Below, piece after piece: positions 33,326-41,883 of a stretch of 64,000 bases of DNA. The notes beneath the pieces are model-generated. The model ran no database searches and had not been told where the DNA came from. It saw only the letters and a list, made by a program, of their open reading frames with translations. The DNA is from an uncultured Phycisphaerales bacterium (lineage in GTDB: Bacteria; Planctomycetota; Phycisphaerae; Phycisphaerales; UBA1924): assembly GCA_937871915.1 (NCBI GenBank), contig CALMPG010000116.1, positions 1 through 64,000 of the forward strand, given 5' to 3'. The number at the start of each line of letters is the position of its first letter. Position 1 is the first letter of the stretch. The translations under genes were made by a program, and so were the position numbers.

Positions 33326-34777
33326 TCACAACGCCCTGAACGCTCCAATCGTCCGTTCCCGCGCTCGGGCATGATCCACGATCGGCTCGGGATACTCCAG
33401 CCCCGCACGGGCCAGCGGCGGCAAAGCCCCCGGATCATGGATCGGCCCCTTCGCCCCCCCCTCCAGCCCGACCAGTTCCGGCACCCACCGCCGGATGTAC
33501 TCGCCGCTCGGGTCGCACGTCCGGCTCTGGCTCGCGGGATTGAAGATCCGGAAGTACGGCGCGGCGTCCGTCCCCGTTGAGGCCGACCACTGCCACCCCC
33601 CGTTGTTGTTCCCCAAATCCCCGTCGATCAGGTGCCGCATGAACCACAACTCCCCTCGTCGCCAGTCGATGAACAGGTCCTTCACCAGGTACATCGCCGC
33701 GATCATCCGCACCCGGTTGTGCATCCAGCCCATCGCCGCCAGGCAGCGCATCCCCGCATCCACGATCGGCACGCCCGTTCGCCCCGCGCACCACGCGGCG
33801 AAGTGCTCCTCGTTCTCGCTCCATTTCAGCCGCTCGGTCTCCGGTTTGAACGCTCTATGCATGCACACCCGAGGAAAGCCCACCATGATGTGGCGATAAA
33901 ACTCCCTCCACGCCAGTTCCGACATCCAGGTCGCCGCCCCGCCCTCGCCCCCGAGCCGCCCACGATTCGCCTCAACGGCCGCGGCGGCACACTGCCGGAT
34001 GGAAAGCGCCCCCACGGCCAGGTACGGCGAGAGCGAACTGGTGCCGTCGATCGCGGGGTTGTTCCGATCGTCCTCATACCGAGAGATCCGCGTGGCTGCA
34101 AATGCCCTGAGCCGTCCCCTTGCCTCGGCCTCGCCCGCGGGCCACAACGCGGCGGCGTCCCGAACGTGTGGCTCGAACCCGTCCACCGATTCCGGCACCC
34201 GCGAGGACGCGATCCCCGTCGCCGCCTGCTTCTTCGGCGACGGCCCCACACCCACCCCGCCGCGCTCCTCGATGATCTTGTAGAGCGCCCGCCGGAACGG
34301 CGTGAACACCGTGTACACCTTCCCCTCCCCCGTCCGGACTTCCGCCGGGTTCACCAGCACCTGATCGAGGAATCCGATCGATTTCCCGCCCGCCCTGACG
34401 CACGCGGCATCCACCGCCGCGTCTCGCCGAGTCTCGTTCAACTCGTGCTCGCGGTTGTAGTACACCGCTCCGCACGAGTGTTTCGCCGCGAGGTCCAGCA
34501 GCACCTTCGGCACTCCCGAGAAACGAGCCGACTCCACGATCAGCAGCGGCACGCCCACCTTCCCAAGCCCCGCAGACAACTCCCGGAGTGTTCGCAGCAC
34601 AAAGCCCACGCGGACCCCCGCCCAGTCGTGCCGTGCCCACTGCTGGGAGGACACCGCGAACACACCGATCACCGCTCCGCCCGCCGCCGCGGCGTCCGCC
34701 ATTCCTCGCGTGAGCGCAGGATTGTCCCCAATCCGCAGGTCGGTCCGAAACCACACAAGGATGTTGTTCCCACGCAT
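33326..34777 (-). CDS. phr: Deoxyribodipyrimidine photolyase (cryptochrome/photolyase family)
   Basis: 483 residues from ATG 34777. The N-terminal antenna domain starts ILVWFRTDLRIGDNPAL. The FAD-binding C-terminal domain is complete: TSSLSPYLAVGALSIRQC, WMSELAWREFYRHIM, WCAGRTGVPIVDAGMRCL, MGWMHNRVRMIAAMYLVKDL, HLIDGDLGNNNGGWQWSAS and YIRRWVPEL. The Trp and Asn residues of the FAD pocket (WQW, GDLGNNNGG) fit class I CPD photolyase. It repairs UV-induced pyrimidine dimers using light. It is divergent from dtd with only 27 bp between starts. Confidence 0.93.
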   Translation of the reverse strand: MRGNNILVWFRTDLRIGDNPALTRGMADAAAAGGAVIGVFAVSSQQWARHDWAGVRVGFVLRTLRELSAGLGKVGVPLLIVESARFSGVPKVLLDLAAKHSCGAVYYNREHELNETRRDAAVDAACVRAGGKSIGFLDQVLVNPAEVRTGEGKVYTVFTPFRRALYKIIEERGGVGVGPSPKKQAATGIASSRVPESVDGFEPHVRDAAALWPAGEAEARGRLRAFAATRISRYEDDRNNPAIDGTSSLSPYLAVGALSIRQCAAAAVEANRGRLGGEGGAATWMSELAWREFYRHIMVGFPRVCMHRAFKPETERLKWSENEEHFAAWCAGRTGVPIVDAGMRCLAAMGWMHNRVRMIAAMYLVKDLFIDWRRGELWFMRHLIDGDLGNNNGGWQWSASTGTDAAPYFRIFNPASQSRTCDPSGEYIRRWVPELVGLEGGAKGPIHDPGALPPLARAGLEYPEPIVDHARARERTIGAFRAL

Positions 34778-34804
34778 GCGGATGTTGTATGCTCCGACTG
34801 CTCC

Positions 34805-35254
34805 ATGCGCTCCGTCATCCAACGCATCTCGCAGGCCCGGGTGGAAGTTGAGGGCGTCGTCCGCGCCCGCTGCGACGGGCCGGGCCTCCTTGTCCTCGCC
34901 GGCCTCGAAGCCGCGGACACCGATGAGGACCTGAAGTGGACCGCCGAGAAGATCGCTTACCTGCGCATCTTCTCCGACGACGCGGGCAAGATGAATCGCA
35001 GCGTCATCGATGTCCACGGGCGCGTGGTGCTTGTTCCCAACTTCACCCTCGCCGGCGAGGCCGCCCGGGGCCGCCGACCCTCCTTCGACAACGCCATGAG
35101 GCCCGAACTCTCGGAGCCCGCTTTCGCCAGACTCGCCGGCATGCTCGCCGCCCTCGGACCACCGGTCGAGACCGGCGTCTTCCGCGCCCACATGAGCGTG
35201 ACGCTCTGCAACGACGGACCGATCACGATCTGGCTCGACTCAAAGAGCCGATAG
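34805..35254 (+). CDS. dtd: D-aminoacyl-tRNA deacylase (DTD)
   Basis: 149 residues, the usual DTD length, from ATG 34805. Signature regions are MRSVIQRISQARVEVEG, the SQ-containing stretch modified as FTLAGEAARGRRPSF (relatives: SQFTLYADTKKGNRPSF) and the MSVTLCNDGPITIWLD C-terminus (relatives: MEVELVNDGPVT). The usual GPVT is GPIT here. DTD hydrolyses D-aminoacyl-tRNA to recycle tRNA. The typical catalytic-region SQ motif is replaced by NF (VPNFTLAG), so the active-site neighbourhood is variant. Confidence 0.92.
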   Translation: MRSVIQRISQARVEVEGVVRARCDGPGLLVLAGLEAADTDEDLKWTAEKIAYLRIFSDDAGKMNRSVIDVHGRVVLVPNFTLAGEAARGRRPSFDNAMRPELSEPAFARLAGMLAALGPPVETGVFRAHMSVTLCNDGPITIWLDSKSR

Positions 35255-35256
35255 AG

Positions 35257-35384
35257 ACAGTTTCTCGCGGAGGCGCGGAGGTCGCGGAGAATGAGCCATC
35301 TGGACCGAACGGACAGAATCTCTCTGGGGATTTCGTGTTTCGAGCTGCCTCCCTCCGCGCTCTCCGCGACTCCGCGTGAGACTC
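35257..35384. repeat. MITE-like element: inverted arms of three 8-bp CGCGGAG units
   Basis: Left arm 35261-35291 is three units close to GCGGAGGC/GCGGAGGT/CGCGGAGA. The right arm 35350-35384 is its imperfect inverse (CTCCGCGCTCTCCGCGACTCC). The element fills nearly all of the space between convergent dtd and queF. It shares architecture with the element at 28452. Confidence 0.78.
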
Positions 35385-35387
35385 TTC

Positions 35388-35780
35388 CTACCGCCCCAGA
35401 AACTCCACCGGCACCTTCCCCGCGTCCGCTCGGATCACCGACCGGATCCCGCCGCGCCCCTTCCAGTTCGTGATCACCTGCAACCAGGCCGGCGACATGA
35501 GTTTCACCAGATCATCCCGGATCGTGTTTGTCACCGCCTCGTAGTAGATGCCCTCGTTGCGAAAACTCTGGAAGTACAGCTTCAGCGACTTGAGTTCCAC
35601 GCACCCCCGCTTGCCGGCCTTGGACTTGCCCGGCGCTGGCTGATACCGCACCGTCACCGAGCCAAAGTCCGGATGACCCGTCACCGGGCAGACCGACGTG
35701 AACTCCTCGTTCACGTGCTCGATGACGAACGGCGTATCGGAAGGCGTCTGGAACGCGTCGAGCAGTTTCGAGTCGGGCAT
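35388..35780 (-). CDS. queF: NADPH-dependent 7-cyano-7-deazaguanine reductase (QueF)
   Basis: 130 residues, the length of the short unimodular QueF. The catalytic Cys is in FTSVCPVTGHPDFGSVTVRY, and the QueF motif with substrate-binding Glu is CVELKSLKLYFQSFRNEG. It reduces preQ0 to preQ1, a step of queuosine biosynthesis in the cytoplasm. queG lies 8.4 kb away in the same window. A MITE-like repeat separates it from convergent dtd. Confidence 0.95.
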   Translation of the reverse strand: MPDSKLLDAFQTPSDTPFVIEHVNEEFTSVCPVTGHPDFGSVTVRYQPAPGKSKAGKRGCVELKSLKLYFQSFRNEGIYYEAVTNTIRDDLVKLMSPAWLQVITNWKGRGGIRSVIRADAGKVPVEFLGR

Positions 35781-35832
35781 AGCCGCAATGATATCGCCTC
35801 AGCATCGGCACTCGGCGCCGGGCACCTACGCC

Positions 35833-36885
35833 TCAGCGCCCGTACCGCGTCAGGATCTCCAGAATCTGCGGCTGGTCCCGCTCGATTTGCAGGCTCCGCC
35901 GCAGCGCGTTGAGCCCCGCCTCCTTCGTCTTCGAGTCCGACCGTCCCGACCGGATCCAGTCGTTCAGGTTGCACACGCCCAGGCCGTTGAGCGCGGGGTA
36001 GTAGTCCCCGTCCATCTTGACGGCCGCGTTGAAGTTCGCCTTCGCGTCCGCGAACTGGCTCATCTTGAACTTCGCAAACCCCAGCCGCTCGTAGGCGATC
36101 GACGACGGCTCGGTCTTGATCGCCTGCGTCAGGGCGTTGGCCATCTCCTCGAAGCGCTCGAGCTTCGCCAGACTGTCCGCCAGGTTCAGCAGCAGCGGGG
36201 GGGTCAGGTTCATGAACTCCGCCGCCTGCTGGTACTCGCGCACCGCGTCGCCGTGCCGGTTCACCGCGGCGTAGATCGCCCCGAGGTTGAACCGCGCCGG
36301 CCCGTCCTGCGGGTTCAACTCCACCGCGCGCCGAGCGTACGGCAGTGCCTGCGAGTTCTCGTCGAGCTGGTAGTACGCCGTCGCGAGGTTCAGATTCGCC
36401 TTGAAGTCGTTGGGCTGCAGCGTCAGCGCCCGGATGTACGCCTGGATCGCCTCCGGCAGCCGGTCGAGCAGGTGCAGCATCAACCCGTGGAAGTACTGGG
36501 CGCTGAAGTTGCGAGGCTCCAGCGCCGACGCCCTCGCGTACCGCGCCTCCGCCCGCGAGTAGTCGCCCTTCATGCGGTAGATGTCGGCCATTCCCAGGTG
36601 CGCCGTGGTCGAGTTCGGGTTCACCTCGATCGCCCGGGCGAACTCCTGCAGCGCCTTGTCGAGGTCGCCATCGCGGATCGCCTGCTCGGCGCTGGCGATG
36701 TACCCCGCCGTCGCGGGATCGGCGGTGCCCGAACTGCGGGTTTCGCTCCCGTCGACACGCGCCAGCGGCGCCTTCGATCCGCCCTTGTTCTCACACCCGC
36801 TCAGCCCCATCGCCGCGCACGCCGCGAGCGCTCCCGCCCACGTTCCGATCCCAGACAGTCCGGTCCGCATCGTGCTTGCTCTCAT
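35833..36885 (-). CDS. TPR-repeat lipoprotein
   Basis: 350 residues. The N-terminal signal ends in lipobox MGLSGC (about residue 31), so the protein is predicted to be a periplasmic lipoprotein. Residues 60-340 contain about seven TPR units with the consensus A...Y..G....A...Y..A....P.......LG..Y (for example DLDKALQEFARAIEVNPNSTTAHLGMADIY). TPR solenoids mediate protein contacts. No partner is evident. It is between queF and nfo on the same strand. Confidence 0.85.
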   Translation of the reverse strand: MRASTMRTGLSGIGTWAGALAACAAMGLSGCENKGGSKAPLARVDGSETRSSGTADPATAGYIASAEQAIRDGDLDKALQEFARAIEVNPNSTTAHLGMADIYRMKGDYSRAEARYARASALEPRNFSAQYFHGLMLHLLDRLPEAIQAYIRALTLQPNDFKANLNLATAYYQLDENSQALPYARRAVELNPQDGPARFNLGAIYAAVNRHGDAVREYQQAAEFMNLTPPLLLNLADSLAKLERFEEMANALTQAIKTEPSSIAYERLGFAKFKMSQFADAKANFNAAVKMDGDYYPALNGLGVCNLNDWIRSGRSDSKTKEAGLNALRRSLQIERDQPQILEILTRYGR

Positions 36886-36984
36886 CCGTAAGCCCTTGTG
36901 CTGGTCAAGCGGGCGATCCTGCCCGCGTGTGGTTGTCCGATCCCATCAGCCGTTCCGACGTGCGCGCCGACAGAATAGCCGAAT

Positions 36985-37926
36985 CTACTTCCGCCGTTCT
37001 GATTTTGGGGGCGTGCTCTTCACTCTCGACATCCCTTGTTTCGGTTGTTTTATCGACGCCTCGTCCCGAAGCCTCCACAATCGGCGCAAGTTCAGCGCAT
37101 CGTGGTTTGGCTTGGTCCCCGGCTCGCCCTTGGGTGTCTCCAGAATCTTGGGCACGCTCGCGAACTCCGGCCGGCGCACCACCACGCCGAACCCCGCCAG
37201 CCCGATCGTCCCCTTCCCGATGTGTTCGTGCCGGTCGAGCCGGCTCCCGACCTTCCCCTTCGAGTCGTTCAGGTGCAGCACGCGGATCCACTTGAGCCCC
37301 ACGATCCGATCGAACGCCCCCAGCGCATCCTCGGCCCCCGCCACCGTGGACAGGTCGTACCCCCCCGCGTGGGCGTGGCAGGTGTCGAAGCACACCCCCA
37401 GCCGCTCCGGATCGCCGGTCGTCTCCATGATCATGTCCCGCAGCCGGGCGATCTCGTCGAACTCCCGCCCGAGGTTCGACCCTCCGCCGACGGTGTTCTC
37501 CAGGCACGAGACCACCTTCAGGGCTTTGGTCCGCTTGAACAGCTCCCCATACGCCGCGGCGATCTTCTTGAGCCCCTCCTCACGCGTCGAGGTTGTGAAG
37601 GCCCCCGGATGGTGCACCAGAAACGGAATCTCCAGTTCCGCACACCGCTCGATCTCCACCGTCATCAGATCGACCGACTTTTTCCACAACTCCGGGTCGG
37701 GCGAGCCCAGGTTGATCAGGTACGACGCGTGCGACACCGTCCGTCCCTGCCACCCCAGCCCCGCCACCCGCTCGCGCCACGCCTTGGCCACCACGGGATC
37801 CAGCGCCGGGGCCTTCCATTGCTGCTGGTTCTTGGTGAACACCTGCACCGTGTCCATCTTCAGCCCCGCCGCCTCGTCCAGCGCGTTGACCATCGAGCCC
37901 GCAATCGACAGGTGCGATCCAAACAT
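36985..37926 (-). CDS. nfo: Endonuclease IV (AP endonuclease)
   Basis: 313 residues from ATG 37926, at the conserved start FGSHLSIAGSM. Zinc-ligand and family motifs are visible: KNQQQW, LVHHPGAF (His), CLENT (Glu), GVCFDTCHAHAGGYDL, LHLNDSKGKVGSRLDRHEHIGKGTIG. Nfo cleaves DNA 5' of abasic sites in base excision repair and uses three zinc ions. The C-terminus has a basic tail. It lies 29 kb from the photolyase-scale repair cluster only in the sense of nearby phr, and no operon link is visible. A palindrome pair lies just upstream of the start. Confidence 0.95.
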   Translation of the reverse strand: MFGSHLSIAGSMVNALDEAAGLKMDTVQVFTKNQQQWKAPALDPVVAKAWRERVAGLGWQGRTVSHASYLINLGSPDPELWKKSVDLMTVEIERCAELEIPFLVHHPGAFTTSTREEGLKKIAAAYGELFKRTKALKVVSCLENTVGGGSNLGREFDEIARLRDMIMETTGDPERLGVCFDTCHAHAGGYDLSTVAGAEDALGAFDRIVGLKWIRVLHLNDSKGKVGSRLDRHEHIGKGTIGLAGFGVVVRRPEFASVPKILETPKGEPGTKPNHDALNLRRLWRLRDEASIKQPKQGMSRVKSTPPKSERRK

Positions 37927-37937
37927 GCACGAATGTA

Positions 37938-37974
37938 GCACGGGCATCCCTGCCCGTGCCGGGCGCCCGGCACG
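37938..37974. repeat. Two adjacent palindromes upstream of nfo
   Basis: GCACGGGCA-TCCC-TGCCCGTGC (37938-37959) overlaps the perfect 20-bp palindrome CGTGCCGGGC/GCCCGGCACG (37955-37974). The first palindrome recurs after rpsA (45888) and in degenerate form near 52660. Confidence 0.8.
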
Positions 37975-38042
37975 CGTCGGGCCCATTCTCCAGATCGCTC
38001 GCACCCCGCGTCCCCGTGCCATTTCCCATGTATCCTCCCGTC

Positions 38043-38935
38043 ATGCGGCCACTGCCCCTCCTCCTCCTGCTCGCCTGCCTCATCCTCCTCCCCGCCTGCG
38101 GCTCCCCTCCCCCCCCCCCCCCCCCCCCTGCCCCTCCTCCCCCCCCCCCCGCCGCAACGTCGAGGTCCTCTACCGCTTCGAGAACCTCCGTCGCCCCTCC
38201 GACGTCAAGTCCACCGCCAAGGACGAGTGGCTCCCCATTCGCATCATCCTCGATCGCGCGGCCGCCAAGCCCATCCAGGTCACCAAGTCCGGCGTCCGCA
38301 CCTACGGCTCCCTCGAGATCGCCAACTACGAGGCCCGCTGCATCCTGCCCACTCTCGACACCTTCCAGAGCGTGCAGTCACAGATCGAGGCCCTCGCCTC
38401 CCGCAACCGGAGCGGCGAGCGCATCGAGACCACCCTCTCCTCCCTCGCCGCGCTCTACAAGTCCAACTTCGTGCTCGCCACGGCCAATGTGACGGTCAAC
38501 GGCGCCAGCGTCGGCGGCCACCGCATCCGCCTCTTCACCGGCCCCGGCCAGCCTTCGGTGGATACGGTCGTGGAGCCCAACGGCTCTTGGCGTGCCGACC
38601 TTGCCATCGTGCCCGACACGCAATGGGTATGCGGACTCTCCGAAGACCCGCGAGATCGCGTTCCCACCAAGTACTTCCGCATCAACCTCGCCACCCGCGC
38701 CCAGGAACCCGTCGCCGAGGCCGAGTTCCGCCGGCTCTTCCCGCCCAACGCCCCGCTGGCCCCCGCGAGTTCGCGGCCCGCGACCCCGTCGAGCGCAAGG
38801 CCCGCACCCGACCGCCTCCGAGACGCCGACGCCGAGCGACTCCGCAAGCAGCGAGAGGCCGAGGACGCCGCCCTCCAGAAGCGCCGCGAGGCCGAGGAAC
38901 AACCCCGCCACCCCGCACCCAAGCCAAAGCCCTGA
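38043..38935 (+). CDS. Lipoprotein with signal peptide and body in different frames (frameshift at poly-C)
   Basis: ATG 38043 starts a textbook lipoprotein signal (RPLPLLLLLACLILLPAC, lipobox LPAC). The mature body (NVEVLYRFENLRRPSDVKSTAKDEWLPIRI onward, about 250 residues, ending in a Lys/Glu/Arg coiled stretch) is read in another frame and ends at 38935. The two are joined by C20 (38109-38128) and C12 (38139-38150). One extra C, or two fewer, would restore a single frame. So the gene is either switched off by slippage or mis-sequenced. The body (IATVTVNGASVGGHRI-like strand ATANVTVNGASVGGHRI) looks beta-rich; no function is known. A short SDR gene follows. Confidence 0.8.
38109..38150. repeat. 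C20 and C12 homopolymers at a signal-peptide junction
   Basis: Two long C runs separated by TGCCCCTCCT encode Pro residues after the lipobox Cys. They lie exactly where the reading frame breaks. Confidence 0.9.
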
Positions 38936-38979
38936 TCCTGTCCCTTCTTCTCGCTCCTCACTCTCACCCTCCTCCTTCC

Positions 38980-39753
38980 ATGACTCCACTCGCCAACCGC
39001 ATCGCCATCGTCACGGGCTCCACCGCCGGCATCGGCCTCGCCATCGCCCACGACCTCATTGCCCAGGGCGCCAAGGTCGTCCTCAACGGCCGCCGCGCCG
39101 AGAAACTGCGGCGGGTCGCCGCGTCGTTCAAGCCCGGCGCGACCGCCCCGGTCGTGGGCGACGCCGCCGAGCAATCCACGATCGACCAGTTGTTCAACGC
39201 CGCCGGGCACCTCGGCGCGCCCGCCGACCTCGTCGTCGTGAACGCCGGGCGGGGCCTGAACGGTTCGGTCGTCTCCTCCGACCCCGCCGAGTGGGAGGAG
39301 ATGATCCGCACCAACCTCACCGGCGCGGCCCGCATCCTCCGCACCGCCGCCCAGAACATGCTCGCGGATCTCGAAACCAGAGACAAGAGCGACTGGCAGA
39401 AGCGCCCCCGCGACATCGTCGTCATCGGCTCGGTCGTCGGCCGCCACGTCTCCCCGTTCTCGAGCATGTACGGCTCGACCAAGTTTGCCGTGCACGGCCT
39501 CACCGAGGGCCTCCGGCGCGAGCTTGCCCCCAAGGGCATCCGCGTCACGCTCATCGAGCCCGGCTTCGTCGTCAGCGAGTTCCAGGGCGTCGCGGGCTAC
39601 ACCGACGAGTGGTTCGAGGGCGTCGTGGACCGCATCGGCCCCGTCCTCGAGCCCGCCGACGTCGCCCGCGCCGTCACATTCGCCTGCTCCCAGCCCGCCA
39701 GAGTGCACGTCGGCGACATGCTCATCCGCCCGACAAGGCAGGACTATCCGTAA
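38980..39753 (+). CDS. Short-chain dehydrogenase/reductase
   Basis: 257 residues from ATG 38980. The Rossmann motif is TGSTAGIG (12-19), the NAG motif is VVNAGRG, the active-site Ser is in IGSVVGRH and the catalytic YxxxK is YGSTKFAVHG. These are all classical SDR marks, so it uses NAD(P)(H). The nearest functional annotation would be an oxidoreductase of unknown substrate. Neighbours (a lipoprotein and a membrane TPR protein) do not point to a pathway. Confidence 0.9.
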   Translation: MTPLANRIAIVTGSTAGIGLAIAHDLIAQGAKVVLNGRRAEKLRRVAASFKPGATAPVVGDAAEQSTIDQLFNAAGHLGAPADLVVVNAGRGLNGSVVSSDPAEWEEMIRTNLTGAARILRTAAQNMLADLETRDKSDWQKRPRDIVVIGSVVGRHVSPFSSMYGSTKFAVHGLTEGLRRELAPKGIRVTLIEPGFVVSEFQGVAGYTDEWFEGVVDRIGPVLEPADVARAVTFACSQPARVHVGDMLIRPTRQDYP

Positions 39754-39916
39754 CATTCGCTCGTTCGGCCGATAGTGATCCGACTCCTTCCGTCAACCGG
39801 GCAGTGGCGCCGGAGGGGTCAAGTGCGTTGGCGTGGGCGTCGGCCCACGGCGCATTTGTCGCCGACTTCGACGCCCCGAGAGGGCGAGAGTGTGAGGAGC
39901 GCTTCACCCCACGTTC

Positions 39917-41812
39917 ATGCCCACTTTCAACACAGCCATCTCCCCTTCCAAGCCCGCAACTGGGCTCACGCGCGCCGACGCCTTTTTCTCCCTCGCCCTC
40001 CTCGCCCTCACGTTCCTCACCTTCTCTCCCGCGCTCGCCGCCGAGTTTGTCCATTGGGACGACCCCACCTTTGTCATCCGCAATCCGCGCATCTGGGGCG
40101 GCCCTTTCAACCTCGAGAACTTCACCTGGATGTGGACCGGCTTTCTCGGCGGCCACTATCACCCCATCACCTGGCTCTCCTGGCGCCTCGACTACGCCCT
40201 CTACGGCCAGGACGACAACCCCGCCGCGGGCTTCCACTTCACCAACATCCTCCTCCACGCCGGCGCCGCCGTCCTCGTCTACTTCCTCGTCCAACGCCTC
40301 ATTCTCCTCGCCGCTCGCGGCCTCGCCACCCCCGGCCTCCGCTTCGCCTCGTTCCTCGGCGCGGCCCTCTTCGCCCTGCATCCCCTGCGCGCCGAGTCCG
40401 TCGCCTGGATCACCGAACGCCGCGATGTCCTCAGCGCCGTGTTCCTCATCTGCGCGGCCATCGCCTATCTCCGAAGCGTCCGGCCCGGCGAGCCCGCACT
40501 CGCCGGCTCCCGCGCCTATCTGGCCGCCATCGCCCTGCTTGTGCTTTCCTGCCTCTCCAAGGCCTGGGGCATGAGTTTCTTCGTCCTCATGCTCGTCCTC
40601 GACGTCTATCCCCTCCGCCGATTCCCCGTCGCCCCGCGCGAGTGGTTCTCTCCCGGCGCCCGGGCTGTGCTCGTGCAGAAGATCCCGTTTCTCGTCGTCG
40701 GCCTCGTCACCGCCGCCCTCGCCGCCGCGGCCCAGAACCAGGCCCTCGCCGCCAAGACGCTCACGCAGTGGGGGGTGCTCGAGCGCATCGTCCAATCCAT
40801 CTATGGCCTCTGGTTCTACACCAAGGCCACGTTCTGGCCCGTCGGCCTCTCCCCTTTCTACCAACTCCCCGAACGCCTCGACCCATGGGAGCCCCGTTTC
40901 ATCGTTGCGTACATCTTCCTCGCCGTCATGATCGTCGCGCTCATCGCGCTCCGCAATCGCTTCCCGGCCCTTCCCGCCGCCGCGGCGATCTACGCCGTCT
41001 CCCTCGCCCCCGTGCTGGGCATTCTCCAGAGCGGCGAGCAACTCGTGGCCGACCGCTACTCCTACCTCGCCTGCCTCGTCTATTCCGCCCTTCTCGCCGG
41101 CGGCACCGTCTCGGTCCTGCGCTGGTCGCGAGCCCGCGAGGACAAGGCGGCCAATCGCAAGCCCTTTGCACTCCTCTCCCTCGCGGTCCCTTCCATCGCC
41201 ATCGTCGCCCTCGCCTCCCTCGCCTTCGCGCAGACCTCGATCTGGAAGAACACCGAGACTCTCTGGTCGTACGCCGCGCAGGTCACCCCCGGCTCGCAGG
41301 TGCTCACCAACCTCGCCGTCGAGCTCGACTACCTCAAGCGTCCCGCCGAGGCCGACGAGTACGCCCGGCTCGCCACGCAGATCAATCCGACCGACGGGCG
41401 CGCCTGGTTCACCTACGGCGGCCGCATGCGCGACAAGGGCAACCTGCCCGAGGCCGAGCGGGCCTTCAAGGAAGCCGCCAGGTACATGCCCCAGTCCTAC
41501 CAGGCCTACCAGAACCTCGGCGTCATGTACGCCAAGCACGGGCACCACGAGGCCGCGCTGGAGATGTTCCGCCTCGCCGTCGCCGACGTCGAAACCGGCG
41601 GCCGTCGCATCCTCAGCGGCGGCCCCTACATGACCCTTGGCCTGGCCCTCCAGAACGCCGGCAAGCCCGACCAGGCCCGCGCCCTGTTCCAGAAAGCCCT
41701 CGCCTTCCCCGACACCAAGGGCAACGCGGCCAGGGAACTCGAGCGCATGCAGAGCCCCCGCGGTAACGCGGGGGCGACCGGGATCGACCGGCCCACTCCG
41801 GGCGCACCGTAA
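39917..41812 (+). CDS. TMTC-like polytopic membrane protein with C-terminal TPR repeats
   Basis: 631 residues. About ten membrane helices (for example FFSLALLALTFLTFSPALA, LLVLSCLSKAWGMSFFVLML, IPFLVVGLVTAALAAAA, FIVAYIFLAVMIVALIAL) carry conserved loop motifs of the bacterial TPR/O-mannosyltransferase-like family: FVHWDDPTFVIRNP, GHYHPITWLSWRLDYALYG and FALHPLRAESVAWITERRDVLS. Five TPR units follow (residues 450-600), such as AEADEYARLATQINPTDGRAWFTYGG. Relatives are glycosyltransferase-like, and the substrate is unknown. The C-terminus ends at a palindrome that encodes SPRGNAGATG. A terminator of the convergent gdhA gene follows. Confidence 0.85.
   Translation: MPTFNTAISPSKPATGLTRADAFFSLALLALTFLTFSPALAAEFVHWDDPTFVIRNPRIWGGPFNLENFTWMWTGFLGGHYHPITWLSWRLDYALYGQDDNPAAGFHFTNILLHAGAAVLVYFLVQRLILLAARGLATPGLRFASFLGAALFALHPLRAESVAWITERRDVLSAVFLICAAIAYLRSVRPGEPALAGSRAYLAAIALLVLSCLSKAWGMSFFVLMLVLDVYPLRRFPVAPREWFSPGARAVLVQKIPFLVVGLVTAALAAAAQNQALAAKTLTQWGVLERIVQSIYGLWFYTKATFWPVGLSPFYQLPERLDPWEPRFIVAYIFLAVMIVALIALRNRFPALPAAAAIYAVSLAPVLGILQSGEQLVADRYSYLACLVYSALLAGGTVSVLRWSRAREDKAANRKPFALLSLAVPSIAIVALASLAFAQTSIWKNTETLWSYAAQVTPGSQVLTNLAVELDYLKRPAEADEYARLATQINPTDGRAWFTYGGRMRDKGNLPEAERAFKEAARYMPQSYQAYQNLGVMYAKHGHHEAALEMFRLAVADVETGGRRILSGGPYMTLGLALQNAGKPDQARALFQKALAFPDTKGNAARELERMQSPRGNAGATGIDRPTPGAP
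41755..41774. repeat. Palindrome at the 3' end of the TMTC-like gene
   Basis: CCCCCGCG-GTAA-CGCGGGGG, a perfect 8-bp stem, lies in frame about 14 codons before the stop, outside any recognised domain. Confidence 0.7.
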
Positions 41813-41813
41813 T

Positions 41814-41840
41814 GAAAAACCCCCGGCACTCGCCGGGGGT
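41814..41840 (-). terminator. Rho-independent terminator of gdhA
   Basis: A perfect 9-bp stem, ACCCCCGGC / GCCGGGGGT, with loop ACTC, followed on the minus strand by TTTTT (plus-strand A run 41815-41819). It sits 44 bp beyond the gdhA stop and only just past the convergent TMTC-like gene, which it may also end. Confidence 0.85.
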
Positions 41841-41883
41841 CGGTTCTGTTCGCACTCCGGCGGCTCGCGCCGCTCGGCTCTGA

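Noticed and set aside
33326..37926. DNA-repair island (phr, nfo)
   Set aside because: The genes are separated by tRNA-quality, queuosine and TPR genes, so there is no operon.
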